A stretch of DNA of 49,213 nucleotides from Deltaproteobacteria bacterium (GTDB lineage Bacteria; Myxococcota_A; UBA796; GCA-2862545): NCBI GenBank assembly GCA_016938035.1, contig JAFGVK010000044.1:1-49213 (forward strand), read 5' to 3'. This document shows, in pieces, positions 37,476 through 45,158 of this stretch. Positions within the stretch are counted from its first letter, which is position 1; every line of letters begins with the position of its first letter. Both the position numbers and the translations under genes were made by a program. The notes under the pieces are model-generated. The model saw only the letters and a list, made by a program, of their open reading frames with translations, ran no database searches and was not told where the DNA came from.

Positions 37476-38699
37476 ATGGACGTATTTGAGATCCTTCAGG
37501 AGAGGGGCTTTATCAAGCAGACCACCGGCGACGCCGCGGTGCGCGAGCTGTTGAATTCCGGCTCTTCGACGTTCTACGCAGGATTCGACCCGACAGCCAA
37601 TTCCATGCACGTGGGGAACCTGCTGCCCATCATGGCGATGGCCTGGCTGCAGCGGGCCGGACACAGGGCGCTGGCCCTGGTGGGGGGCGGCACCGCGATG
37701 GTCGGCGACCCCTCCGGCAAGACCGAGACTCGGCAGCTCCTGGACGTGGCCACCATCGACGCCAACAAGGCCGCCATCCAGGGGCAGCTGGAGCACTTCC
37801 TGGTGCTGGACGGGGCGCAGGGGGAGGTGGTGGACAACGCCACCTGGCTCACTGGCCTGGGCTACATCGCCTTCCTGCGCGACGTGGGCCGCCACTTCTC
37901 GGTGAACCGGATGCTGGCCGCAGAGGCGTACAAGGCGCGGCTGGAGCGGGGCCTGTCCTTCATCGAGTTCAACTACCAGATCCTCCAGGCCTATGATTTC
38001 CTCACCCTCTACCGCACCCACCGCTGCGTCCTTCAGCTCGGTGGCGACGATCAGTGGGGCAACATCCTGGCGGGCACGGACCTGGTGCGCCGCCTGGAGG
38101 AGGCAGAGGTCCACGCCCTCACTATCCCGCTGCTGACCACCGCCTCGGGGGCCAAGATGGGCAAGACCCACAAGGGCTCGGTGTGGCTGGACCGCGAGCG
38201 CTTCAGCCCCTTCGACTACTACCAGTACTGGATCAGCTGCGACGACCGCGACGTGGGCAAGCTGCTCCGCCTGTACACCTTCCTCCCGATGGAGCGGGTG
38301 CGGGAGCTGGAGGCGCTGGAGGGATCCGACCTGCGTGAGGCCAAGCGGGTGTTGGCCTTCGAGGCCACCTCCCTCGCGCACGGGGAGCAGGCCGCGCAGG
38401 AGGCGGAGGCGGGCGCCGCCGCGATGGTCGCGGGCGCCGCGACCGCCGACATGCCCTCCCACGAGGTCGCCGCCGCCGCTCTCAGCGAGGGGCTGCGGCT
38501 CTACGTGGCGATGGCGGACGCGGGGCTGGTGAAGTCGCGCGGCGAGGGCCGCCGCCTGATCGCGGGCGGGGGCTGCAAGCTCAACGGCGAGAAGGTGATC
38601 GACCCGGAGCGGGACCTGGTCGAGGCGGACTTCGCCACGGGCGACGCCGTGGTGCGGCTGGGGAAGAAGCGTGCGGTGCGCCTCACCCTCGGCGGATGA
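37476..38699 (+). CDS. tyrS: Tyrosyl-tRNA synthetase
   Basis: A 407-residue class I synthetase attaching tyrosine to tRNA-Tyr. The Rossmann core has YAGFDPTANSMHVGN (HIGH motif HVGN, 45-48), LVGGGTAMVGDPSGK, FNYQILQAYDFLTLY and QLGGDDQWGNI. The KMSKS motif is KMGKT at 227-231. The C-terminus has an S4-type RNA-binding domain (ALVKSRGEGRRLI-like AGLVKSRGEGRRLIAGG, KLNGEKVIDPERDL). I chose ATG 37476 (MDVFEILQERGF) with GGGAGAAG upstream. No T-box leader is visible. The catalytic set looks complete. Confidence 0.95.
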   Translation: MDVFEILQERGFIKQTTGDAAVRELLNSGSSTFYAGFDPTANSMHVGNLLPIMAMAWLQRAGHRALALVGGGTAMVGDPSGKTETRQLLDVATIDANKAAIQGQLEHFLVLDGAQGEVVDNATWLTGLGYIAFLRDVGRHFSVNRMLAAEAYKARLERGLSFIEFNYQILQAYDFLTLYRTHRCVLQLGGDDQWGNILAGTDLVRRLEEAEVHALTIPLLTTASGAKMGKTHKGSVWLDRERFSPFDYYQYWISCDDRDVGKLLRLYTFLPMERVRELEALEGSDLREAKRVLAFEATSLAHGEQAAQEAEAGAAAMVAGAATADMPSHEVAAAALSEGLRLYVAMADAGLVKSRGEGRRLIAGGGCKLNGEKVIDPERDLVEADFATGDAVVRLGKKRAVRLTLGG

Positions 38700-38875
38700 G
38701 CGCCTCGCGGTGACCGCTCGCGGCCCGCTCGCCGGTTGCTGCGCGCGTCGTCCACCACGCCACAGCGTCGGTGGGCTCACCCCGAGGTGATCGGCGACTC
38801 GGCGCCAGCAGCGGCGCGAGCCTCCGCCAAGTCCGAGGGACCTGCGGCTCTCCTCGGTGGGCTCCGTGTCTCTGT

Positions 38876-39611
38876 CAGGCGATCCGTCCCCTGCGTCCGT
38901 CCACTGCTCACAGCGTCCGCGGATTCTGCCGGTAGATCCGTCGCTATGGATGGAGCCGTGATCGTCGTGACCGATCGGCTCGGGCCATGATCATCGTTCG
39001 GCCCAAGGTCTGCTCACCGCTTGCCGTGCTGGCGGAGGGAGAGGGCGCTGCCAGCGCACTGAGATCCAAATTTCCGACGGCCCTATGGCCGCCGCCAAGG
39101 AGGCTTCGCCCTCCTTCGTCTTTGCCGTGGGGGCCGGGGACTGCGTCCCCCCCCAATCCCCCCTGCTGGGGGCTTGCCGCCCCCTCTCCCCCTGCGTGAT
39201 CAGGCGCTACCTCCCGTGCCGGAGGCCCCCCGCAGGGCCCCTCTGGGCGAAACGATGATCAAGGCCTCGGCTCGGGCGCAGCAGCCCCTTGCAGCCCCCG
39301 CCGCGCCCGTGGAGCGTCTCGGCAGGCAGGCGATCCGTCCCCTGCGTCCGGCTCCTGCTCGCGATAGCCGTCGATACGACTTGCGGATCCTTCGCTATGG
39401 ACGACTATCGCGATCGTCGTGACCGATCGGCTCGTGCTCGGCAGCCCCTCGCAGCCGCCGCCGCGCCTGTGGAGCGTCTCGGCGGGGTGCTATCACGAAC
39501 CAACGACCGTGATCGGCACGTGTCTTGCTCTCCACGCCGGGCGCTGGGTCATGCCGAGCCTCGGACATGCGGGTGGCTCTACGACGTCGTGGGCTCGGAC
39601 CGGGTTTCCTG
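38876..39611 (-). mobile_element. Family C TIR element, copy C4, with internal duplication and inserted A4
   Basis: On the minus strand the left end is CAGGAAACCCGGTCCGAG (from 39611), and on the plus strand the other end is CAGGCGATCCGTCCCCTGCG (from 38876). Flanking 5-mers are TCTGT (38871-38875) and TCTTT (39612-39616), matching at 4 of 5. About 159 bp next to the 38876 end are duplicated in tandem (a second unit starts CAGGCGATCC at 39327). The first unit is interrupted by element A4. Confidence 0.7.
38983..39266 (-). mobile_element. Family A MITE-like element, copy A4
   Basis: A 284-bp copy in reverse orientation: GGCCATGATCATCGTTCGG at 38983 and, on the other strand from 39266, GGCCTTGATCATCGTTTCG. 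This is the cleanest inverted-repeat pair of the family. It is flanked by an exact 8-bp duplication, TCGGCTCG, at 38975-38982 and 39267-39274. It lies inside element C4. The 1,137-bp gap between tyrS and the amidase gene holds C4/A4 and, at 39617-39836, GC-rich sequence without a gene. Confidence 0.88.
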
Positions 39612-39836
39612 TCTTTGGACCACCGCCCGCTGCTGCCCGGCCCGGCCGTGACCGCCGGATCACCGCGGACCGGCGCGTGCATCACGCCCGGCGCGTCCCC
39701 ACCGGCGGGGCTCAGGCCGCCGCCGTGGGTCGGGCGGGGAGGTCGCGGGGGTGAAGAGGGCGGGGCGGCGCCACTTCCGCGAGGAGGGCGGTGGCGGCGA
39801 GCGCCTCTCCAGGGAGGGGGGCCTCCCCGCGGGGGC

Positions 39837-42527
39837 CTAGGCCGATCGCCTCCGCCTCACCCACCCCAGCCCCAGGGCCAGCAGCCACGCCCCCACCGGG
39901 ACCACCCCCGCCGGGGTGGTGCAGCCGCAGCCGCCCAGGGTACCCAGGCCGACCCGACCCTCGGGATCGCTGGTGTCGTCGGGGTCTACCCCGGTGTCGT
40001 CGAGCCCGGTGTCGTCGAGCCCGGTGTCTTCGGGGTCGACGACGTCCACCGGCTCGTAGTCGGGCACCAGCAGCGGGAGCAGCGCGGCGGCCAGCTCCTC
40101 GCGGGCGAGGTCCGACCCGATCGACTCGAAGGGGAAGCCGAACATCGCGACCCTCCCCGTGAGGGCGCCCGCGACGGCGCCTCCCGAGTAGGTGGCGATC
40201 ACCTCGCCGCTGGTCTGCAATGTGTCAGGCCACTCCACCGGGTAGGGGGCGCCGTCGATCACGCCGAAGTCCAGCGTCCCCACAGAGGCCAGCGACCCGG
40301 CGCCGGTGGCCCGATCGGTCCCCGCGTCGTCGTCGGCCATGGTCGCGCCCAGCACCTCTGCGGCGAAGGCCTTGTCGGTGGTGGACCCCTTATAGTCCAG
40401 GTCCCACAACACCTCTGCCCCGGACACCCACAGCGCGCCGCCGGCGGAGACGAAGGCGCGCAGCTTGGTCTGCTGCGCCGAGGAGACGCTCTCGTCCTCG
40501 GTGGACTCCTCGCCCGCGAGCCACACCACCAGGGCGTAGGGGCTGAGGTCCAGCCCCTCGAAGGCCTCGTCGGAGACGGTGGAGAAGGGCCACTTCGCCG
40601 CGCCGATCGCCCTGCCTGCCGCCACAGAGGTGTCGTAGGCGTTCATGTGGCGCAGGTCCATCCGCACCACGTCCCCGACGATGGTGTCCTCCCAGTTCAG
40701 CAGCCCGCTGTCCATCCGGTCGAAGGCGCCCACCACCAGCACCGGCACCTCGCCGTCCGCCGAGCGCCGAGCCCCCACCACCTCGGAGGGGAAGGACACG
40801 CCCCCCTGGTTGACCCCTGCCACCCTCACGTACACCTCGTGCCCGCGCCCGGTGGGGAGGGTGTAGGACGTGCCGCTGACCGGGGTGCCGTGGTCCCAGG
40901 CGCGGCCGTCCCGAGAGGTGTAGACGAGATAGGAGGTCGCCGCGTCGCCCATCGGCGCGCCGGTCGGCCCCGCGCGCCAGCTCGCGACCAGCTCACCCGA
41001 GCCGCTCTCTACCACGCTCACCGCGGTCGGCGGCTCGGGCAGGTAGTGGGGGGTGCCCCCGTCTTTGTGGGCGAAGTAGGCGACGATGCCCCGATAAAGC
41101 GCGCGGGCCGAGTCCCGCCGGAACTCTGGCTGCTTGATCGCCCAGGTGTCGTCCTCGTTGTCGTGGAAGCCGTGCTCGATGAGGATCGCGGGCATTTCGG
41201 GGTTGTTGTTGGGGTTGACCTCCGAGAAGTCCGCGGTCTTCAGGCCCCGGTCCTGCCAGCTGGCGTCCCAGAGGCGGGCGGCGGTCATCAGCTCGTCCTG
41301 CACGTAGTCCGCTAGGTCGACCGAGCCGGAGACTGCGGAGCCCGCGTAGGTGTAGGTGGAGGTGCCGCGCGCGCTCCCGTCGAAGGCGTTGGAGTGCCAG
41401 GAGACGTAGACCGCGTCCTCGGAGAGGGGGTGCTCCCACGCGGCCCAGCGCGAGCGCGAGGCGGGATCAGAGCCGTTGCCGCTGCCGTAGGGGTCGTAGA
41501 CGCTGGTTGGGGCGCCGTTGAATTGGGTGCCGAGGATGGCCCCCTCCTCCCATCTGGGGCGGCCGGTGGTGACGCTGTGGCGGCTGACCAGCCCCATCCC
41601 CCCGCCGATCCGCACCGCGTCCGCGTTGACGAGCCTGCCGCTGTCGCTCGAGTCGGCCACCAGCTCCACCCGCAGCCCGCCGCTGCCCTCGGGGAGCCAC
41701 AGGGTGTCGACGTACTGCCAGGTGTAGCCGTGGACGCGCTGGTCGAAAGTGCGGTCGATCACCCCGCCAGGGTGGACTAGGCGATAGTGGGCGTCGGTGG
41801 CGGCGTTGTCTTCGGAGCTCCACGAGACGTAGATCGGGTACCAGCCGTCGGCTGGCACGTCAGGCACCCAGGTCGCGACCCCTCCCCCGTTGGAGGGGAA
41901 GGAGCGCGTTCCGCCCGAGGTGAACGGGTTCTCCCCGTAGGGCAGCACGCCGCCGTCCCCCCAGCCGGTGGGGCCGTCGGTGAAGCCGGCGCCGCTCTCG
42001 GAGTAGCCGCTGTCGCCGTCATCGACGCTGGCCTCGGCGGGGTTCAGGTCCCGCTCCTTGACCGTGAAGACCGAGCCTCCCGCGTTCTCGAGGTAGGCGG
42101 TGAGGAACTGGTTCATCGCCTCGGGGTTGTGGAAGTCCTCCACCGTGTCCCAGATCACCCCCCGCTGGGTCGAGAAGCGGCCCAGAGTGTCGTACCAGAT
42201 CCAGCCGTGGCACTGGCTCAGGTAGATTCCCTTGCCGTTGAGCGAGCCCTGCGCGGCGCCGGGGTTGTCCACCGGCAGGGAGCGCAGGCCCTCACCGGGC
42301 TTGGCGGGAGGCGGGGTGATCGGCGGGAGCAGGTCCCGCAGCGGCACCAGGGCGCCGTCCGTACCCCGCACCGCGACCTCGATGTGGCTCACCCCTGGGG
42401 GCGCCAGCGCCGCGGCCTGCTCCAGCAGCTCGTCGTAGTCGGCGACTGGGTCCGCGGGGGGCGCGTCGAGGGTGAGGGTGAAGCTCTGCGGGGCTGCGAG
42501 GGCTAGGCTGGCGAGGGTGAAGATCAT
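39837..42527 (-). CDS. N-acetylmuramoyl-L-alanine amidase, multidomain, with MYXO-CTERM-like tail
   Basis: An 896-residue exported protein. After a short signal peptide (MIFTLASLALAAP), the zinc-amidase (Amidase_3-like) fold starts at GKGIYLSQCHGW and is resumed by YVSWHSNAFDGSARGT and AILIEHGFHDNEDD, which carry later His and Glu ligands. A golvesin-C-like beta domain (YPIYVSW to RVELVADSSDSGR) is inserted between these parts. Next come an FN3-like domain, a domain with LVVWLAGEESTEDE, and a linker with DTGLDDTG repeats. The end is GCGCTT, a hydrophobic segment and WVRRRRSA, a MYXO-CTERM-type anchoring signal. Likely role: a surface-held cell-wall hydrolase. ATG 42527 has GGAGG upstream. It is divergent from xth. 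Confidence 0.85.
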   Translation of the reverse strand: MIFTLASLALAAPQSFTLTLDAPPADPVADYDELLEQAAALAPPGVSHIEVAVRGTDGALVPLRDLLPPITPPPAKPGEGLRSLPVDNPGAAQGSLNGKGIYLSQCHGWIWYDTLGRFSTQRGVIWDTVEDFHNPEAMNQFLTAYLENAGGSVFTVKERDLNPAEASVDDGDSGYSESGAGFTDGPTGWGDGGVLPYGENPFTSGGTRSFPSNGGGVATWVPDVPADGWYPIYVSWSSEDNAATDAHYRLVHPGGVIDRTFDQRVHGYTWQYVDTLWLPEGSGGLRVELVADSSDSGRLVNADAVRIGGGMGLVSRHSVTTGRPRWEEGAILGTQFNGAPTSVYDPYGSGNGSDPASRSRWAAWEHPLSEDAVYVSWHSNAFDGSARGTSTYTYAGSAVSGSVDLADYVQDELMTAARLWDASWQDRGLKTADFSEVNPNNNPEMPAILIEHGFHDNEDDTWAIKQPEFRRDSARALYRGIVAYFAHKDGGTPHYLPEPPTAVSVVESGSGELVASWRAGPTGAPMGDAATSYLVYTSRDGRAWDHGTPVSGTSYTLPTGRGHEVYVRVAGVNQGGVSFPSEVVGARRSADGEVPVLVVGAFDRMDSGLLNWEDTIVGDVVRMDLRHMNAYDTSVAAGRAIGAAKWPFSTVSDEAFEGLDLSPYALVVWLAGEESTEDESVSSAQQTKLRAFVSAGGALWVSGAEVLWDLDYKGSTTDKAFAAEVLGATMADDDAGTDRATGAGSLASVGTLDFGVIDGAPYPVEWPDTLQTSGEVIATYSGGAVAGALTGRVAMFGFPFESIGSDLAREELAAALLPLLVPDYEPVDVVDPEDTGLDDTGLDDTGVDPDDTSDPEGRVGLGTLGGCGCTTPAGVVPVGAWLLALGLGWVRRRRSA

Positions 42528-42630
42528 ACCCACCTCCGTGACAGGGGAATTTCGGTGATCTCCTCCGCTTGTGCAAGCGGTTCCGAGGCGATACCGCCCT
42601 CACTGCACCCTAGGATACTGTCGGAGCCTC

Positions 42631-43413
42631 ATGCGGATCGCCACCTGGAACGTCAACGGACTGCGCGCCGCCTTGCGGAAGGGGCTGCCCGACCACCTGG
42701 AGGCGCTGCGGCTCGACGCGCTGATGATGCAGGAGGTCCGGTCGCTCCCCGAGCAGCTCCCCGCTCCCTGGCGGCAGCCTGTGGGGTGGGAGGTGGTGTG
42801 GCACCCGGCGGAGAAGAGGGGCTACGCCGGCACGGCCACCTGGGCGCGTCAAGAGTTGGTGGAGGTGGGGCGCGGCTTGGGGGGTGAGGAGGATCCCGAG
42901 GGGCGGGTGCTGGTCTGCGAGGTGGGCGGCGTCCGCCTGATCAACGTCTACCTCCCCTCTGGCTCCGCCTCCGAGGAGCGGCAGGCCCGCAAGGAGGCCT
43001 GGATGGCCCGCTTCCTCCCCTGGGCGGCGGCGCAGCTCTCCCTCCCGCTGCCGGTGCTGCTGGCGGGGGACCTCAACATCGCCCACACCCCCCTCGACAT
43101 CCACAACGCCACCGGGAACAAGAGGAACTCGGGCTTCCTCCCCCATGAGCGGGAGTGGTTCAGCGCCCTCCTCAGCACCGGCTGGCGCGACCTGCTGCGC
43201 GAGCAGGAGGGGCCGGTCCAGGGGCCGTACTCGTGGTGGTCGAACCGGGGCAGGGCGCGGGAGCTGAACCGGGGCTGGCGGATCGACTATCTGCTGGGAA
43301 ATGACCAGCTCGCGGCGCAGGTGCAGCGGGTCTGGGTCCACAGGGAGGGCGGCTTGGCGGTGTCGGATCACGCCCCGGTGGTGGTTGACCTGGGTGAGGG
43401 CGCCGGGGGGTAG
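42631..43413 (+). CDS. xth: Exonuclease III (AP endonuclease)
   Basis: A 260-residue enzyme of the ExoIII/Xth family that cuts DNA 5' to abasic sites and digests 3' ends. The family motifs are complete: RIATWNVNGLRAAL (metal Asn), LMMQEVRSLP (metal Glu), INVYLPSGSAS, LAGDLNIAHTPLDI (catalytic Asp and Asn), SGFLPHEREWF, YSWWSNRGRARELNRGW followed by RIDYLL, and SDHAPVVVDL (catalytic Asp-His). I chose ATG 42631, where the family normally starts; the frame is open from 42571. It faces the amidase gene across about 100 bp and converges on the membrane-protein operon. Confidence 0.95.
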   Translation: MRIATWNVNGLRAALRKGLPDHLEALRLDALMMQEVRSLPEQLPAPWRQPVGWEVVWHPAEKRGYAGTATWARQELVEVGRGLGGEEDPEGRVLVCEVGGVRLINVYLPSGSASEERQARKEAWMARFLPWAAAQLSLPLPVLLAGDLNIAHTPLDIHNATGNKRNSGFLPHEREWFSALLSTGWRDLLREQEGPVQGPYSWWSNRGRARELNRGWRIDYLLGNDQLAAQVQRVWVHREGGLAVSDHAPVVVDLGEGAGG

Positions 43414-43441
43414 GGGCACGGCGCCTCTCGCCGCCTGAGGC

Positions 43442-43467
43442 ACCGCCCAGGGGGGTCGCCGGGCGGT
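43442..43467. terminator. Hairpin between convergent genes
   Basis: ACCGCCC (43442-43448) and GGGCGGT (43461-43467) form a perfect 7-bp stem with a 12-base loop. It lies 28 bases after xth and before the convergent minus operon, so it may stop both transcripts. Confidence 0.45.
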
Positions 43468-43557
43468 CCCGTCCCTGTGAGCCGGGGCGTCCCTCGGTCC
43501 GGGCGGCTGGGCGTCTCCGTGGGCCGCACCCCACCGATCGGCGCGAGGGCCTCCTAC

Positions 43558-43703
43558 GGGTGGCGTCAGCGCCTCCGCGGGCGCCTGCCCAGCCAGATCG
43601 CCAGGGCCAGCGCCAGGGCGCCTCCCAGGGGTGGCGTCAGGGCCTCCGCAGGCGCCTGCCCAGCCAGATCGCCAGGGCCAGCGCCAGGGCGTAGCTGCCC
43701 GTG
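43558..43703. repeat. Tandem 73-bp duplication of a gene end
   Basis: The unit GGTGGCGTCAGCGCCTCCGC... (from about 43559) is repeated from about 43632 with a few changes. The inner copy encodes the C-terminus and stop of the small membrane protein; the outer copy is a spare, untranslated duplicate of that 3' end. Confidence 0.85.
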
Positions 43704-43951
43704 ATCCCCAGGGCGATCGCGTGGGTGGGCCCCTGGTGGTGGGCCGAGGTGAGCTGGAGCAGCAGCGACATCCCCGCGGCGAAGGCCGGGAGGGGCCAGA
43801 GCAGCGAGATCACCGCCCTGGTCCAGAGGGGGCAGCGGCAGCGCAGCACCAGCGCGGCGCCGGCGCCCAGCACCAGCGCGTACCAGCCCGCCGACAGGGC
43901 GAGCCACACGGCGCCCAGCGGCTTGAACAGGCCCCAGTCGAGCAGGTCCAT
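43637..43951 (-). CDS. Small membrane protein
   Basis: A 104-residue protein with three predicted membrane helices (LGAVWLALSAGWYALVLGAG, AVISLLWPLPAFAAGMSLLL, AIALGITGSYALALALAIWL), a CRCP turn after the first and a basic end (GRRLRRP). I do not recognise the family. ATG 43951 shares one base with the stop of the serine hydrolase (TGATG) and has GGGAG upstream, so the two are co-translated. A partner role for the hydrolase is an inference from that coupling. The 3' end of the gene is tandemly duplicated. Confidence 0.7.
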   Translation of the reverse strand: MDLLDWGLFKPLGAVWLALSAGWYALVLGAGAALVLRCRCPLWTRAVISLLWPLPAFAAGMSLLLQLTSAHHQGPTHAIALGITGSYALALALAIWLGRRLRRP

Positions 43952-45021
43952 CACTCCCCTCCCAGCAGCAGGCGGAGCAGCTCCGCGTCCTTGAAATGGC
44001 GGTCCCCGTCCCCTAGCCGCGCGATGACCAGGCCGGCGGTCGGGGCGATGTAGAGGCGCTGATCGCCATAGCCGGCGGCGGCGACCAGGTCGGCCGGCCC
44101 GTCTCCCCACAGGATCGGCCCCTGGTCCTCGAGGCTTGCGAAGGCGGACAGGTCGGCGCCCTCGGCGTCCCGGTTGAGCCAGAGGGTCCTCCCGTAGGCG
44201 GGGTTCGCCGCGCTGCCCTCCATGCAGGCGGCCAGCGCGCCCTCGGGGAGCACCCGCTCCCCCTGCCAGCGCCCGTCGTCTCGGACCAGCGCCCCGAATT
44301 TCAGCCACTCGTAGCCGGTGGTCCACGCGCCGTAGGGGAGCATGGGGTTGCCTGCGGGGTCCCTGTTCCAGCCCGCGTAGCGGAAGCCGATGGGGCCGAG
44401 GAAGCGCTCCTCCATCGCCTCTACCGGGTCCTGCCCCAGGGCGGCGGTGAGGGCCGCGCCCAGCACCATCAGGTGGGAGGACCCGTACTCGAAGCGCTCC
44501 CCCGGGGCGCTGCGGAGCGGCAGCTCCAGCGCGAGGGCGTACTTGTCCTCCACCCGCTGCCTGGCCTTCATCCCGTCCCTGGTGAGCTTCCCCCAGGCCT
44601 GCCCCAACCCGGAGGTGAAGTGGAGCAGGTGGTCGAGGGTGATTTCTTCGCGCTCGGGGTCGCCCTGCCAGGCGCTGATCCAGGTCGCGGCCGGGTCGTC
44701 GTACTCCAGCAGGCCTTCGGCCTGCGCCGATGCGACCAGGGCGCAGGAGAAGCTCTTGGTGCCGGAGAACAGGTGGTGCGGGGTGGAGGCGTCCCAGCCG
44801 GGGGCGTAGCGCTGGTACACCAGCCGGTCGCCGTCGAGCACCAGCAGGGCGAGGCCGTGGTGTGCCTCCGACCAGTCCGCCGCGGCCTCGTAGCGGGCGA
44901 GGGCCTCGGCGGAGGGCTCACCGAGGGGGAAGGCCCCGTCGGGCTCGATGGGGTCGGTGAAGGCGAGGGGGGGGCGGCAGGCCAGCGCCCCGAGGGTCAG
45001 GAGCAGGGCAGAGCGGGGCAT
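43951..45021 (-). CDS. Beta-lactamase-fold serine hydrolase, exported
   Basis: A 356-residue protein of the class C beta-lactamase/penicillin-binding-like family (Pfam Beta-lactamase type). The catalytic SxxK is S86-GTK in HHLFSGTKSFSCAL. The second motif is Tyr179-Gly-Ser (FEYGSSHLMVLG), and the third-region stretch is AAAGYGDQRLYIAP, as in esterase or 6-aminohexanoate-hydrolase-like members. The N-terminus (MPRSALLLTLGALACRP) is a signal, possibly a lipoprotein signal with Cys15; the lipobox ALAC is not ideal. ATG 45021 is chosen because the longer frame upstream is Arg/Pro-rich shadow. It is more likely an esterase or peptidase than an antibiotic-resistance enzyme. Confidence 0.82.
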   Translation of the reverse strand: MPRSALLLTLGALACRPPLAFTDPIEPDGAFPLGEPSAEALARYEAAADWSEAHHGLALLVLDGDRLVYQRYAPGWDASTPHHLFSGTKSFSCALVASAQAEGLLEYDDPAATWISAWQGDPEREEITLDHLLHFTSGLGQAWGKLTRDGMKARQRVEDKYALALELPLRSAPGERFEYGSSHLMVLGAALTAALGQDPVEAMEERFLGPIGFRYAGWNRDPAGNPMLPYGAWTTGYEWLKFGALVRDDGRWQGERVLPEGALAACMEGSAANPAYGRTLWLNRDAEGADLSAFASLEDQGPILWGDGPADLVAAAGYGDQRLYIAPTAGLVIARLGDGDRHFKDAELLRLLLGGE

Positions 45022-45158
45022 GGTGGTTATCCAGGAGGGAGTGTCGCTGGGAGGATAGCACAGGACAGCCGTTGGCTTTTCCGTGGACGGGGGGCGGGCG
45101 CCGATGTAGGCTCTCTGCGGGAGGGCGTGCTCCTCCACGCCACCCTCAAGGAGGCCCC

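Noticed and set aside
43951-45021. A beta-lactamase resistance gene
   Set aside because: Only the general SxxK/YxS fold is supported; the third motif resembles esterase and amide-hydrolase members, and there is no resistance context.
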